Assembly: GCF_900148505.1 (NCBI RefSeq)
Contig: NZ_FRXO01000012.1
Span: 59,252-123,251, forward strand
Direction of reading: 5' to 3'
Length of the DNA stretch: 64,000 nt
DNA from: Pseudoxanthobacter soli DSM 19599
GTDB lineage: Bacteria; Pseudomonadota; Alphaproteobacteria; Rhizobiales; Segnochrobactraceae
The number at the start of each line of letters is the position of its first letter. Positions within the stretch are counted from its first letter, which is position 1. Under the pieces are notes generated by a model. It was given only the letters and a program-made list of their open reading frames with translations, did not search any database and was not told where the DNA came from. Shown here in pieces: positions 7,150 through 16,012 of the stretch. The position numbers and the translations under genes were made by a program.

Positions 7150-7944
7150 TCAGTGCGTGCCCGAGCCCGGCTCGGCCATCTTGCGGTGCTGCTCCGCGAG
7201 GAAACCGGAGGGAAGCACGTTCGCGGCCGCGCTCTGGAGCTTGTTCTTCCAGCCGGCGACGACGTCGCCCTCGCCGTTCATCATCGCTTCGAACCCGGCG
7301 GCGGCGACGTCGGCCGGGTCGTCCTTGTCGTCCTGGCCGACCTTGGTGTCGAGCAGGTCGCCGCGGGCGAAGAACTCGGTGTCGGTCGGGCCGGGCATCA
7401 GGCAGGTCACCGTCACGGCGGTATCCTTCAGTTCGTTGCGCAGCGCGAACGAGAACGAGTTCAGGAACGCCTTGGTGCCGTTGTAGACCGCCTGGAACGA
7501 GCCCGGCATGAACCCGGCGATGGAGCCGGTGATAAGAATGCGGCCGGTGTCCGCGGTGCGCATCTCCCGTCCGACCTTATGGATCAGAAAGAGCGTGCCG
7601 GTGATGTTGGTATCGATCACCCGGCTCCAGTCGGCCGGGTCCTGATCGAGGAAGGCATGGCCGAGGCCGACGCCGGCATTCGCCAGGAGAAGCTGCGGCG
7701 TGCGCCCGGTGGACTGGATGCGGGCGCAGAGATCGTCCACGCCACCGGTCGTGGCGAGATCCGCCTGAACGGGCAGCACGTCGACGCCGAAGCCGCGCAG
7801 AGAGATCGCGGTGTCATCGATCAGCGGTTCGTCGGCGGCGATGACGAGATCGTAGCCGCGTTCCGCCGCGATGCCGGCGAGTTCGCGCCCGATGCCCGTG
7901 GAGGCACCGGTGACGACGGCAAGAGGTCGGAGGGAGGAAGCCAT
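7150..7944 (-). CDS. Short-chain dehydrogenase/reductase, stress-regulon candidate
   Basis: This 264-residue classical SDR has the nucleotide-binding motif TGASTGIG near residue 10, a LLANAGVG segment, and the catalytic YNGTK (Tyr and Lys). The start follows AAGGAAAAG on the minus strand. It lies 35 nt downstream of the zinc alcohol dehydrogenase on the same strand. The two probably share the EcfG-type promoter at 9180-9204. The substrate cannot be read from the sequence. Co-transcription with an alcohol dehydrogenase under stress control suggests a role in carbonyl or alcohol detoxification. Confidence 0.9.
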   Translation of the reverse strand: MASSLRPLAVVTGASTGIGRELAGIAAERGYDLVIAADEPLIDDTAISLRGFGVDVLPVQADLATTGGVDDLCARIQSTGRTPQLLLANAGVGLGHAFLDQDPADWSRVIDTNITGTLFLIHKVGREMRTADTGRILITGSIAGFMPGSFQAVYNGTKAFLNSFSFALRNELKDTAVTVTCLMPGPTDTEFFARGDLLDTKVGQDDKDDPADVAAAGFEAMMNGEGDVVAGWKNKLQSAAANVLPSGFLAEQHRKMAEPGSGTH

Positions 7945-7979
7945 GGTCTTTTCCTTCTGGGCGGTGCGGCCCTCGGCGG

Positions 7980-9149
7980 TCAGGGCTTCAGGACGACCTT
8001 GATGCAGCCGTCCTTCTTGTCGCGGAACGTCTTGTAGAGGTCGGGACCATCCTCGAGGGACGCCCGGTGGGTGATGACGAAGGACGGGTCGATCTCGCCC
8101 TTCTCGATGCGGTCGAGCAGCATCGGCAGGTAATGCTGCACCGGCGTCTGGGCCATGCGGAACTTCAGCCCGCGGTTGATCGCCGAGCCCATCGGGATCT
8201 TGTCTAGGAAGCCGCCATAGACGCCCACGATGGAGACGGTGCCGAAATTCCGGCAGCAATGGATCGCCTGCCGCAGCACATGGGGGCGGTCCGTGCCCAT
8301 AAAGAGCGCGACCTTGGCGCGATCCATCATGGAATCGGCGCTCGCCATCGTCTCGGCTTCGGTGCCGACGGCATCGATGCAGGCATCGGCGCCGCGCCCG
8401 CGGGTGTATTCGAGGATGCGGTCGTAGATATCCTGCTCCATGAAATCGAGCGTCACCGCCCCGCCCTGGCGCGCCAGTTCGAGGCGCTCCGGCACGGTGT
8501 CGATGGCGATGACCCGTTCCGCGCCGAGCAGGAAGGCGGAGCGGATCGCCATCTGGCCGACCGGTCCGCAGCCCCAGACCGCGATGGTGTCGCCCGGCTG
8601 GATGTCGCAGAACTCCGCCGCCATGTAGCCGGTCGGGAAGATGTCCGACAGGAACAGCACCTGCTCGTCGTCGAGCCCCGCCGGCACCTTGATCGGCCCG
8701 ACATCGGCATAGGGCACGCGGAGATATTCCGCCTGGCCGCCGGGAAAGCCGCCGAGCAGGTGCGAATAGCCGAACAGACCGCCGGGCGAGTTGCCCCAGA
8801 GCTTGCGGGCGGCATCCTGATTGGGGTTGCTGCGCTCGCAGCCGGAATAGAACCCGCGCTTGCAGAAGAAGCACTCGCCGCAGGAGATGGTGAACGGCAC
8901 CACCACCCGGTCGCCGACCTTGAGCTTGCTGTTGCCGCGGCCGACCTCCACGACCTCGCCCATCGCCTCGTGGCCGACGACGTCGCCGCTTTCCATCGAG
9001 GGGATGACGCCGTCGTAGATGTGCAGGTCCGAGCCGCAGATCGCGCAGGCGGTGACGCGGATGATGGCGTCGCGCTCGTGCTGGATCTGCGGATCGGGCA
9101 CGCTTTCGCAGCGGATGTCGCTCTTGCCGTGCCAGGTCAGCGCTTTCAT
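7980..9149 (-). CDS. Zinc-dependent alcohol dehydrogenase (glutathione-independent FDH-like MDR)
   Basis: This 389-residue medium-chain dehydrogenase has catalytic-zinc ligands Cys38 (CAICGSDLH) and His60-Glu61 (GHEAMGE). The structural-zinc cysteines are at 90, 93, 96 and 104 ([16 protein letters not shown]). A Rossmann motif appears as [11 protein letters not shown]. Length and layout match the threonine-dehydrogenase/formaldehyde-dehydrogenase-like group that typically oxidises small alcohols or aldehyde adducts with NAD(P). It is the first gene of a two-gene unit with the SDR. A perfect EcfG promoter 31-55 bp upstream places it in the general stress regulon. Confidence 0.92.
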   Translation of the reverse strand: MKALTWHGKSDIRCESVPDPQIQHERDAIIRVTACAICGSDLHIYDGVIPSMESGDVVGHEAMGEVVEVGRGNSKLKVGDRVVVPFTISCGECFFCKRGFYSGCERSNPNQDAARKLWGNSPGGLFGYSHLLGGFPGGQAEYLRVPYADVGPIKVPAGLDDEQVLFLSDIFPTGYMAAEFCDIQPGDTIAVWGCGPVGQMAIRSAFLLGAERVIAIDTVPERLELARQGGAVTLDFMEQDIYDRILEYTRGRGADACIDAVGTEAETMASADSMMDRAKVALFMGTDRPHVLRQAIHCCRNFGTVSIVGVYGGFLDKIPMGSAINRGLKFRMAQTPVQHYLPMLLDRIEKGEIDPSFVITHRASLEDGPDLYKTFRDKKDGCIKVVLKP

Positions 9150-9179
9150 GGGGCCGCTCCGTTTGGTCGAGACCGGCCT

Positions 9180-9204
9180 AACGACGGGGATCCGGGGATG
9201 TTCC
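9180..9204 (-). promoter_or_regulatory. EcfG-type promoter of the alcohol dehydrogenase-SDR pair
   Basis: On the minus strand GGAAC (9204-9200), a 16-nt spacer and CGTT (9183-9180) match the EcfG consensus exactly. They sit 31 bp before the dehydrogenase start codon. Confidence 0.75.
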
Positions 9205-9300
9205 TGGCGGGGCGCGGAACGGCGCCGCCGGCCGCCGCAGCGTCCACGGCGAACGCGGCGTTCACATCGCCGTGCGCGAGGCGGTCGCGCGGGAGGCGGC

Positions 9301-10137
9301 TCAGGCAGTGCGGGCGGCTGCGGCTGGCGGCTTGCCGGACATGATGACGCCGACGATCTCGTTCTGGTTGGTCTGCGACGTCTTCAGTTCCGCCGCGAGG
9401 CGGCCGCGATAGAGCACCGCGATGCGGTCGGTGACGCGCATCACGTCGTCCATGTTGTGGGTGATGTAGATCACCGCGACGCCCTGGCGGGCGAGCCGGC
9501 GGGCGAGTTCCATCACCTTGTTCTGCTCGGGCACGCTGAGGGCGGCGGTCGGCTCGTCGAGGATGACGAGATTGGCCTTCCAGCGGATGGCGCGGGCGAT
9601 GGCGATGGCCTGCCGCTGGCCGCCGGACAGGGCATCGACATTGACCCGGAGCGAGGGGATGTGGATGTCGAGCTGCTTCAGCGTCTCGGCCGCGTCGCGC
9701 TCCATCTCGCGCTTGCGGAGGATGCGGATGAGCCCGGGCACCAGATCGAACGTGCTTTCACGGCCGATGAAGAAATTGTCGGCAACCGGCAGGTTCGGCA
9801 CCAGCGCCAGATCCTGGAACACCGTCTCGATGCCGAGCTCGTGGGCGCGGTCGGGCGAGGTGATGCGCGCGGGCTCGCCGGCGCAGTGGATTTCGCCGCT
9901 GGTCGGCTGGTGCACGCCGGAGATGACCTTGACGAGGGTGGTCTTGCCCGCGCCGTTGTCGCCGAGCAGGCCGAGCACCTCGCCGCGCCGGACGTCCAGG
10001 GACACGCCGTCGAGCGCGGTGACGCCGCCGAAGCGCTTGCCGACATTGGTCAGCTTCAGGAAGCAGCTTCCCGCCTCGCCCGGCGACGGGGTGCCGGACG
10101 CGGGGGCGGCCGCCTGATAGGGCGCTGAAACGCTCAT
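9301..10137 (-). CDS. Sugar ABC transporter ATPase, single-domain FrcA type
   Basis: This 278-residue ATPase energises the CUT2-type permease encoded at 12244-13179. Walker A is GDNGAGKTT, the signature is LSGGQRQ, and Walker B is [12 protein letters not shown]. The H-loop lies in [10 protein letters not shown]. It has one nucleotide-binding domain, as in FrcA, unlike the tandem RbsA type. The start at 10137 is chosen because GGAGGA lies 6 nt upstream; the ATG at 10143 directly abuts that Shine-Dalgarno sequence. It is the last gene of the minus-strand sugar operon, 73 nt after the isomerase. Confidence 0.92.
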   Translation of the reverse strand: MSVSAPYQAAAPASGTPSPGEAGSCFLKLTNVGKRFGGVTALDGVSLDVRRGEVLGLLGDNGAGKTTLVKVISGVHQPTSGEIHCAGEPARITSPDRAHELGIETVFQDLALVPNLPVADNFFIGRESTFDLVPGLIRILRKREMERDAAETLKQLDIHIPSLRVNVDALSGGQRQAIAIARAIRWKANLVILDEPTAALSVPEQNKVMELARRLARQGVAVIYITHNMDDVMRVTDRIAVLYRGRLAAELKTSQTNQNEIVGVIMSGKPPAAAARTA

Positions 10138-10210
10138 TCTCATTCCTCCCTGGGGACGCCTTCCGACTGGCCGCTGCGGGCGGCCGGGGCAAGCGCCTCT
10201 TGCCGTCGTT

Positions 10211-11035
10211 TCAGACGCCGAGCCGGTCGCAGAACGCCTTGCCTTCGGCGAGGATGGCGTCGTCGGAGCGCTCGAAGCCGTAGACCTGCGCCTCGTATTC
10301 CACCGACATCGCGCCGTCGTAGCCCGCCTCGCGCAGGAGAGCGGCGAGGCGGGGGAAGTCGATATTGCCCTCGCCGAGGGGCGGGAAGGCGAACGCCGGA
10401 AAGCGGCCGCTGCCGTCCTTCAGGTGCACGTTGGCGATGAGGTCGCCGAGTTCGGCCGGAACGCGGCCGGGGTCCTCGCCCTGCACTTCGAGGTGGCTCG
10501 GGTCGAAATTGATCCTGAACGGCACGCCCGGCAAATCACGGCGCAGGGCGTGATAATCGTCCACCCGGCAGAACAGGTGGCCGGCGATGGCCTCGATGCC
10601 GATCTCGACGCCGCGCGCGCGGGCGTGCTCGACGGTCGCGGCGACCGCGTCCGCGAACCAGCGCCAGCTTTCGCCCGATCGCGCGCCGGCGGCCTGCGGG
10701 CCGGACAGGATGTGCACGAAGCCGGTGCCGAGGTCGGCGGCGAGATCGGTGCAGCCGTTGACGAACGCGATGGCATCGGCGCGCACGGCCGGATCGGCGT
10801 CGACCATCTCGCCGATGTGCGCGCCGACGGCGGTGATGGCGAGGCCGTGCGCGGCGCAGGCGGCGCGGATCGCCGAGCGTGTCGCCGCGTCGGTCGCCGG
10901 CGTGACGTGGGGCTTCGCCCACGGCAGCAGCTCGGCGTTGAGTTCGATGCCCCGGTAGCCGGCGGCGGCGACGCGGGGGATCAGGTCGAGGATGCCGACA
11001 TCCGGCAGGCCGACGCTGTGAAAGGCGGTGATCAT
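10211..11035 (-). CDS. Sugar phosphate isomerase/epimerase-like TIM-barrel protein
   Basis: This 274-residue protein is of the xylose-isomerase-like (AP_endonuc_2) fold. Likely metal ligands are visible in IGIEAIAGHLF (Glu), INFDPSHLEVQG (Asp, His), ANVHLKDG (His) and the terminal MSVEYEAQ (Glu). Such enzymes isomerise, epimerise or dehydrate keto-sugars and cyclitols. It begins 9 nt after the Gfo/Idh/MocA gene stop, so the two probably act in sequence on the imported sugar. The exact reaction cannot be assigned. Confidence 0.88.
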   Translation of the reverse strand: MITAFHSVGLPDVGILDLIPRVAAAGYRGIELNAELLPWAKPHVTPATDAATRSAIRAACAAHGLAITAVGAHIGEMVDADPAVRADAIAFVNGCTDLAADLGTGFVHILSGPQAAGARSGESWRWFADAVAATVEHARARGVEIGIEAIAGHLFCRVDDYHALRRDLPGVPFRINFDPSHLEVQGEDPGRVPAELGDLIANVHLKDGSGRFPAFAFPPLGEGNIDFPRLAALLREAGYDGAMSVEYEAQVYGFERSDDAILAEGKAFCDRLGV

Positions 11036-11044
11036 CGGGCGGCC

Positions 11045-12172
11045 TCAGGCGTAGGTGGGGATCTTGAACGGCGCGTCGGCCGGAAGCGGAAGTTCGACCC
11101 AGCCGCCCTTGTCGAGCGACAGATAGGCCGCCTGGATCACCTCCTGGGCGCGCAGGCCGTCGAGGCCGGTGACGAGCGCCGGGCGGTGCTCGGCGATGCT
11201 GGTGCGGAAGGCTTCCAGCTGGGCGTCGTAGGGGCTGCGGCGCGGCGGCTTCACGGGAATCCAGCCGCCCTTGAAGGTCTCCCACCACGCATCGGGATAG
11301 TGTGCCTCGCGCAGCACGTCCGGCAGGTCGGCCACGCCTTTCTCTGTGTAGACCGCGAGCGGCACGGCGTTGAACGGATTGATCGTCTCGCTCGCGATGT
11401 GGATCGTGCCCTCGGTGCCGTAGATGTCGGTGCCGTCGCCGATGTTCGGCGAGTAGCGGTTGCCCGACAGGCAGCCGCGGGCGCCGTTCCCGAACCGGGT
11501 GAGCAGCCAGACATTGTCGTCGACCTTCTCGGTCATCTCGCTGTGGGCGAGTTCGGCGAAGACCGCCGAATAGTCGCCGACGAGGTGCCGGGCGAGATCG
11601 ATGCGGTGGATGGTGAGGTCGATGATGGTGGCGCCGCCCGACTGGGCGAGATCGTAGCGGTAGCGGGTGGAGGCGGGGTAGGCGGTCGACTTCTCCGAAT
11701 AGTTCGAGCGGATCTGGTGAACCTTGCCGATGAAGCCGCTATCGATCAGCTCCTTGGCGATCTGCACCTGCGACCAGAAGCGCTGGTTGAAGCCGACCTG
11801 GAGCACCACGCCGGCCTTCTCGCAGGCCTCCACCATGCGCCGGGAGCCGGCGACGTCGATGCTGAGTGGCTTTTCGCAGAACACGTGCTTGCCATGCGCG
11901 GCGGCGGCGACCACGCCGGCCTCATGGAAGCGGTTGGGGGTGGCGACGATCACCGCGTCCACGCCGGCCTTGCCGAGCATCGCTTCCAGATCGTCATAGG
12001 GCGCGCCGCCGAACTCGTCGGCGATGGCCTTCGCGTTCTCGAAGTTGACGTCGAACACGGCGGTGAGCTCGGTGTTCGGATTGCGCCGGATGGTCGGGGC
12101 GTGGCTGAGGCGCATGATGGCGCCCGCGCCGATCAGGCCGATCTTCAGGCGGGGAGCGGAGGCGGAGGGCAT
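11045..12172 (-). CDS. Gfo/Idh/MocA family NAD(P)-dependent oxidoreductase
   Basis: This 375-residue dehydrogenase has an N-terminal Rossmann motif (IGLIGAGAIMRLSHAP), the family EKP motif (HVFCEKPLS) and an active-site stretch GGATIIDLTIHRIDLARHL. Members oxidise the ring carbon of sugars or inositols. It lies between the permease and the TIM-barrel isomerase genes. A plausible route is oxidation of the imported sugar or cyclitol to a keto form, then processing by the isomerase. The start follows AAAAGGTG on the minus strand. Confidence 0.9.
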   Translation of the reverse strand: MPSASAPRLKIGLIGAGAIMRLSHAPTIRRNPNTELTAVFDVNFENAKAIADEFGGAPYDDLEAMLGKAGVDAVIVATPNRFHEAGVVAAAAHGKHVFCEKPLSIDVAGSRRMVEACEKAGVVLQVGFNQRFWSQVQIAKELIDSGFIGKVHQIRSNYSEKSTAYPASTRYRYDLAQSGGATIIDLTIHRIDLARHLVGDYSAVFAELAHSEMTEKVDDNVWLLTRFGNGARGCLSGNRYSPNIGDGTDIYGTEGTIHIASETINPFNAVPLAVYTEKGVADLPDVLREAHYPDAWWETFKGGWIPVKPPRRSPYDAQLEAFRTSIAEHRPALVTGLDGLRAQEVIQAAYLSLDKGGWVELPLPADAPFKIPTYA

Positions 12173-12243
12173 GGAGCACCTTTTCTGCAAACGCTGGGAC
12201 AGTCCAAGCGGGAACGTGCGCGAAGCGGGAACGGGGCGTCGCG

Positions 12244-13179
12244 CTACTTGATGATCTTCATCTTGCCGCGGCGGATCGAGATCATGACCGCGCCGACCAG
12301 CACGATGCCGGTGAGGATGGTCTGCACGTTGGTCGAGACGCCGAGAATGACGAGGCCATTGGCGAGCGCGGTGATGACGAGGCTGCCGACGACGGTGCCG
12401 ATGATCGAGCCGTGGCCGCCGGTGAGCGGCGTGCCGCCGATGACCACGGCCGAGATGGCGAGCAGCTCGAAGCCGACGCCGACGGTCGGGCTGCCGGAGC
12501 CGAGCTGCGAGGTGAGGATGCCGCCGCCGACGCCGGCGAGCAGGCCCGAGACGATGAACATGGCGAGCTTCACGCCATCCACCGGCACGCCGAGGATGCG
12601 GGTCTTCTCCTCGTCGCCGCCGATGGCCAGCGTATAGCGGCCGAAGGTGGTGAACGAGAGCAGGGCCGCCATCAGGACGGCGACGCAGAGCGCAATCAGG
12701 AACGGCGCGGGAGGCGTGCCGAAGAAATAGAAGTCGCTCGTCAGCGGGATCGGCACCGGGCGGCCGCCGGAGAACAGGATCGTCATGCCGCGGGCGACCG
12801 AGAGCATGCCGAGGGTGACGACGAACGAGGGAATGCGGCCGAACACGAACACCGAGCCGTTCACGGCGCCGAGCAGGGCGCCGACGATGGGCGCGGCAAC
12901 GAAGGCCCACGCGCCGAACGCCGGCGTGAGGCTCGCGGCGACCGCCCCGGAGAACGCCATCACGGAGCCGACGCTGAGGTCGATGCTGCCGCCGATGATG
13001 ATGAAGGTGATGCCGATCGCCACGATGCAGAGCACGGCGGCGTTCTGAAGGATGACGCCGAGATTGCCGGTCGTCAGGAACCGATCCGGCGACAGCACCC
13101 CGAACACCACGACGACGACCACGAGGGCGAGATAGGCGATGTATCGGGACAGCAGGTCGCCGACCTTGATGTTGCGCAT
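12244..13179 (-). CDS. Sugar ABC transporter permease, RbsC/FrcC type
   Basis: This 311-residue BPD_transp_2 permease has about 8-10 hydrophobic helices. The typical CUT2 phrases are present: IGITFIIIGGSIDLSVGSVMAF near residue 60 and SAVVIGGTPLTGGHGSIIGT in the last third. It pairs with the binding protein (13437-14486) and ATPase (9301-10137). The Shine-Dalgarno sequence is weak. The 257-bp gap separating it from the binding-protein gene contains a GC-rich hairpin, which suggests lower expression of the permease than of the binding protein. Confidence 0.93.
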   Translation of the reverse strand: MRNIKVGDLLSRYIAYLALVVVVVVFGVLSPDRFLTTGNLGVILQNAAVLCIVAIGITFIIIGGSIDLSVGSVMAFSGAVAASLTPAFGAWAFVAAPIVGALLGAVNGSVFVFGRIPSFVVTLGMLSVARGMTILFSGGRPVPIPLTSDFYFFGTPPAPFLIALCVAVLMAALLSFTTFGRYTLAIGGDEEKTRILGVPVDGVKLAMFIVSGLLAGVGGGILTSQLGSGSPTVGVGFELLAISAVVIGGTPLTGGHGSIIGTVVGSLVITALANGLVILGVSTNVQTILTGIVLVGAVMISIRRGKMKIIK

Positions 13180-13277
13180 GACGTGTTGGCTCGCCGCATG
13201 AACTCGGAAACGGGGATGCGAGAACGACGCGGGAAAGCCGGCGGACGGACCGCGCGGCTCTTCCCTTTCCGGCAGTC

Positions 13278-13303
13278 GCGGGCGCGCCTCGCGAAGCGCC
13301 CGC
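13278..13303 (-). repeat. GC-rich hairpin between binding-protein and permease genes
   Basis: An 8-bp stem, GCGGGCGC with GCGCCCGC, encloses a 10-nt loop. In a minus-strand transcript it follows the binding-protein coding region, where a stable stem often protects upstream mRNA or attenuates readthrough. No T-run follows. Confidence 0.5.
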
Positions 13304-13436
13304 ATGCTGTATCCGTTCCGCGGGCGCCGGAGGCCGCCCGGCGAGGCCGGGCTGACGCTGCGGAGCGCTACCGCCGGAGTGCGCCGCCCCGCCGCGGATC
13401 GAGATTCCGGCGGGACAGGCCCCGGCGCACGGACGG

Positions 13437-14486
13437 TTACTTCGTCTGGAGCGGGAACTGCTGCGACGTCGCCGACGGGTTGTTGGTGAGCGTGTACTGC
13501 TTCACGTCGTAGGGCGGCTCGCCCTCGATGAACTGCTTCTTGAAGGTGGCGAAGTTGCCGGAATCGACGCCCAGCAGATCGAGGCGCACCACCGGCTTGA
13601 TCGGCGGGTGGTTGTTGAGCTGGTCGTAGGCGATCATCACGCCGAAGCCGAGCTGCAGCCAGTGGCCGCCGGTTGAGAAGGTGTAGTTGGTCTTCTGCTC
13701 GATGAGGTCGAGAGCCTGCGGCACGAGATCCATGCCGGCGAGCTTGATTTCCTTCTCGCGGCCGGCCTGGCGCACGGCGCGGAAGGCGCCGAGGCAGAGC
13801 GCGTCGTTGTAGCACCACACCGCGTCGATGGAGCCGGCCGGGTGGGCGGCCAGCAGGTTCTGCATCGCCTGATAGCCGGCATCCTCGGATTCGCCGGCGC
13901 CGATATATTGCACGATCTCGACGCCCGAGGCGTCCTTGACGGCCTCGCGCAGGCCCTGTTCGCGGCCCTCGGCGACCGACGAGCCGGGAAGCCCGCCGAT
14001 GGCGACGATCTTCTTCGCGCCGTCCTTGATGAGGTGGGCAGCGATATCGCGGCCGGCGGTCACGTCGTTCGGGCCGATGAAGGCGACATAGGGCGCATCG
14101 GCGTTGCCGGGATCGAAGCCCGGATAGCGGTCGACGATGACGAGGGGAACGCCCGCGCGGGCAGCGAGGCGGATGATGCCCGGCGCGCTCGCGGTGGATT
14201 GCGGGGTGACGACGAGCGCCTGCGCGCCGGACGACAGCAGCGACTGCACGTCGGTGAGCTGCTTGTCTTCCTTGTTCTCGGCACCGACCACCGTGAGTTC
14301 GATGTTGAGCACCTTCGCGACGTGCTCGGCGAAATTCACGGCGTTCACCCAGAACGGGTTGTCGAGGGTGGGAATCGAGGCGCCGATCTTGATCGGGGCG
14401 GCCATCGCCGTGCCGGACAGCATGACGGCGGCGAGCGCCGCGGCGCCGCCCTTCAGCACGGCACGACGGTTGGTGCGAAGCTTCAT
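13437..14486 (-). CDS. Sugar-binding periplasmic protein (Peripla_BP_4, RbsB type)
   Basis: This 349-residue binding protein begins with a signal peptide containing a twin-arginine-like NRRAVLKGGAA start and an AMA-APIKIG cleavage region. The type I periplasmic-binding fold is shown by KIGASIPTLDNPFWVNAV, ALVVTPQSTASAP, GVPLVIVDRYPG and YVAFIGPNDVTAGRDIA. It is the first gene of the minus-strand sugar operon (binding protein, permease, oxidoreductase, isomerase, ATPase). It is divergent from the IclR regulator across a 376-bp gap. The ligand is likely a monosaccharide or cyclitol; the sequence does not decide which. Confidence 0.92.
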   Translation of the reverse strand: MKLRTNRRAVLKGGAAALAAVMLSGTAMAAPIKIGASIPTLDNPFWVNAVNFAEHVAKVLNIELTVVGAENKEDKQLTDVQSLLSSGAQALVVTPQSTASAPGIIRLAARAGVPLVIVDRYPGFDPGNADAPYVAFIGPNDVTAGRDIAAHLIKDGAKKIVAIGGLPGSSVAEGREQGLREAVKDASGVEIVQYIGAGESEDAGYQAMQNLLAAHPAGSIDAVWCYNDALCLGAFRAVRQAGREKEIKLAGMDLVPQALDLIEQKTNYTFSTGGHWLQLGFGVMIAYDQLNNHPPIKPVVRLDLLGVDSGNFATFKKQFIEGEPPYDVKQYTLTNNPSATSQQFPLQTK

Positions 14487-14684
14487 GATTTTCCTCCCGG
14501 TTTTATCCGCGGCGGCTTTGTGCCGTCCGCGTCATCGTTGCGCTTATTGAGCGGCGATGTTGTTGTTTCGGGACTGGACCGTACCGACTCGTTCCGTGAT
14601 GGTCAACAGTGATGTGCAATGAGAGACAGCGTTGGCCACTTCGGCGTCAATCTGGCGGCGCACATGCAGGAAAACCGCGCGAAT

Positions 14685-14715
14685 TTCGCGCCAAAGTTGG
14701 AGAAATTGGCGCCAA
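14685..14715. promoter_or_regulatory. Tandem candidate IclR operators
   Basis: A perfect palindrome TTGGCGCCAA (14706-14715) is preceded by a related TTCGCGCCAA (14685-14694). The two are centred 21 bp apart, two helical turns. Both lie in the 14487-14862 gap between the binding-protein operon and the IclR gene. They are the best candidates for the regulator's binding sites. I see nothing else in that gap. Confidence 0.45.
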
Positions 14716-14862
14716 AATCGCCGTCCGCGTGTTGCAAAGGATGAGGCGTGGCGCGGTTCGTCGAAGGGAGGGTGACTCAATCGGCGGAAATCAACAACGA
14801 TGTTGACCAATGCGCAATGGATGCTTAGTCTGGTGTCACTCGCAATCGTGGAGCCAACCACA

Positions 14863-15684
14863 GTGGAAATCCGGTCGGTCACAAAGGCGCTCCGCCTTCT
14901 CGATGCCCTGGGGGAGCAGCCCGGCACGCTCGGCGTGTCGGAACTCGCCCGTCAGCTCGAAATCGACAAGAGCTCGGTGTCGCGGATGCTGCGGACGCTG
15001 GAAGTGGCCGGCTATGTGGAGCAGGACCCGGTGTCCCAGCGCTATTCGCTGGGCTTGCGCATGGGCATTCTCGGACACAAGGCGCTGCGGCGGATGGATC
15101 TGCGCACGGCGGCGCGGTCGTTCCTCGATGCCCTGGCCGAGGCCACCGGCGAGTGCAGCCACATCGCGATCCTGGCCGATCAGCGGGCCTTCTATATCGA
15201 TCAGGCCGCGCCCGCGCGGGGCGTCATCGTCGATGCTCCCATCGGCACCCTGGCCCCGGTCTATTGCACCGCGCTCGGCAAGTCGCTCCTCGCCTTCCAG
15301 CCGCAAAGCGTGCAGGACGACATCATCGCCGGCATCCAGTTCGAGCCCTATACCCGCCGCACCATCACCGACGCGGAGGCGCTGCGCCGCCACCTCGCGA
15401 CCGTGCAGGCCGCCGGGGTCGCATTCGACGACGAGGAATTCAGCATCGGCGTGCGCTGCCTTGCGGCGCCGATCTTCCGCTACGACGGCAATGTCTGCGG
15501 TGCCATCGGCGTGTCCGGCCCGAGCCCGCGCGTGACCGACGCGCGGCTGCAGGAATGGGAAGTGCTGGTGAAATCCATGGCCCGCGACCTTTCGGGGCGG
15601 CTCGGGTGGGAGCCTTCTGCCGAACCGGCGCCGGCGGCGAAGGACACGCGAAAAGTGAAAGAGGCGAGGGGCAGCGACATCTAG
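14863..15684 (+). CDS. IclR-family transcriptional regulator
   Basis: This protein has an N-terminal winged HTH (SVTKALRLLDALGEQPGTLG, then IDKSSVSRMLRTLEVAGYV) and a C-terminal IclR effector domain ending in GAIGVSGPSPRVTD. The GTG at 14863 is preferred because GGAG lies 9 nt upstream and the protein then begins at EIRSVTKAL, where relatives begin. In-frame ATGs at 14800 and 14821 would add up to 21 residues with no ribosome site. Divergence from the sugar transporter operon indicates that it controls that operon. The last 25 residues are a charged tail. Confidence 0.88.
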   Translation: MEIRSVTKALRLLDALGEQPGTLGVSELARQLEIDKSSVSRMLRTLEVAGYVEQDPVSQRYSLGLRMGILGHKALRRMDLRTAARSFLDALAEATGECSHIAILADQRAFYIDQAAPARGVIVDAPIGTLAPVYCTALGKSLLAFQPQSVQDDIIAGIQFEPYTRRTITDAEALRRHLATVQAAGVAFDDEEFSIGVRCLAAPIFRYDGNVCGAIGVSGPSPRVTDARLQEWEVLVKSMARDLSGRLGWEPSAEPAPAAKDTRKVKEARGSDI

Positions 15685-15686
15685 GC

Positions 15687-15784
15687 GCGCTTTCCGATCT
15701 GGCGGAATCATCAGATCGACCGGAAATCGCTCCAGATTCAAAAGCTTGAGCATGGTCCGTCCGGATCGATCCGGACGGACCATG
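15687..15784. repeat. REP-like element, copy 1, ending in a 34-bp perfect palindrome
   Basis: The element starts GCGCTTTCCGATCTG, contains AAATCGCTCCAGAT and GCTTGAGCAT, and shares this order with 40940-41050. It ends with CATGGTCCGTCCGGATC followed by its exact reverse complement (15751-15784). It lies 3 bp past the IclR stop and could act as its terminator. The rest of the 15685-16012 gap shows nothing recognisable. Confidence 0.7.
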
Positions 15785-16012
15785 CCGGGCCGGACGGATG
15801 CCATGGCTGCGCGTCGGCGGCCAGACCGGCCGCCGGCGGTCGCTCGCGGAACGGCGAGCCGCCCATCGGACCGGAAGGCGAGGGCGGTCCGGACCGATCC
15901 GATGCTTCACCGGAAGCCGCGGCAATGCGGGTGCCATGACGGCGCGCGCGGCGCGGCGATGCCGGACCTGAGAACAAAAAATCCCGCGCGACGGGGTGGC
16001 GAGAGGAACGTC

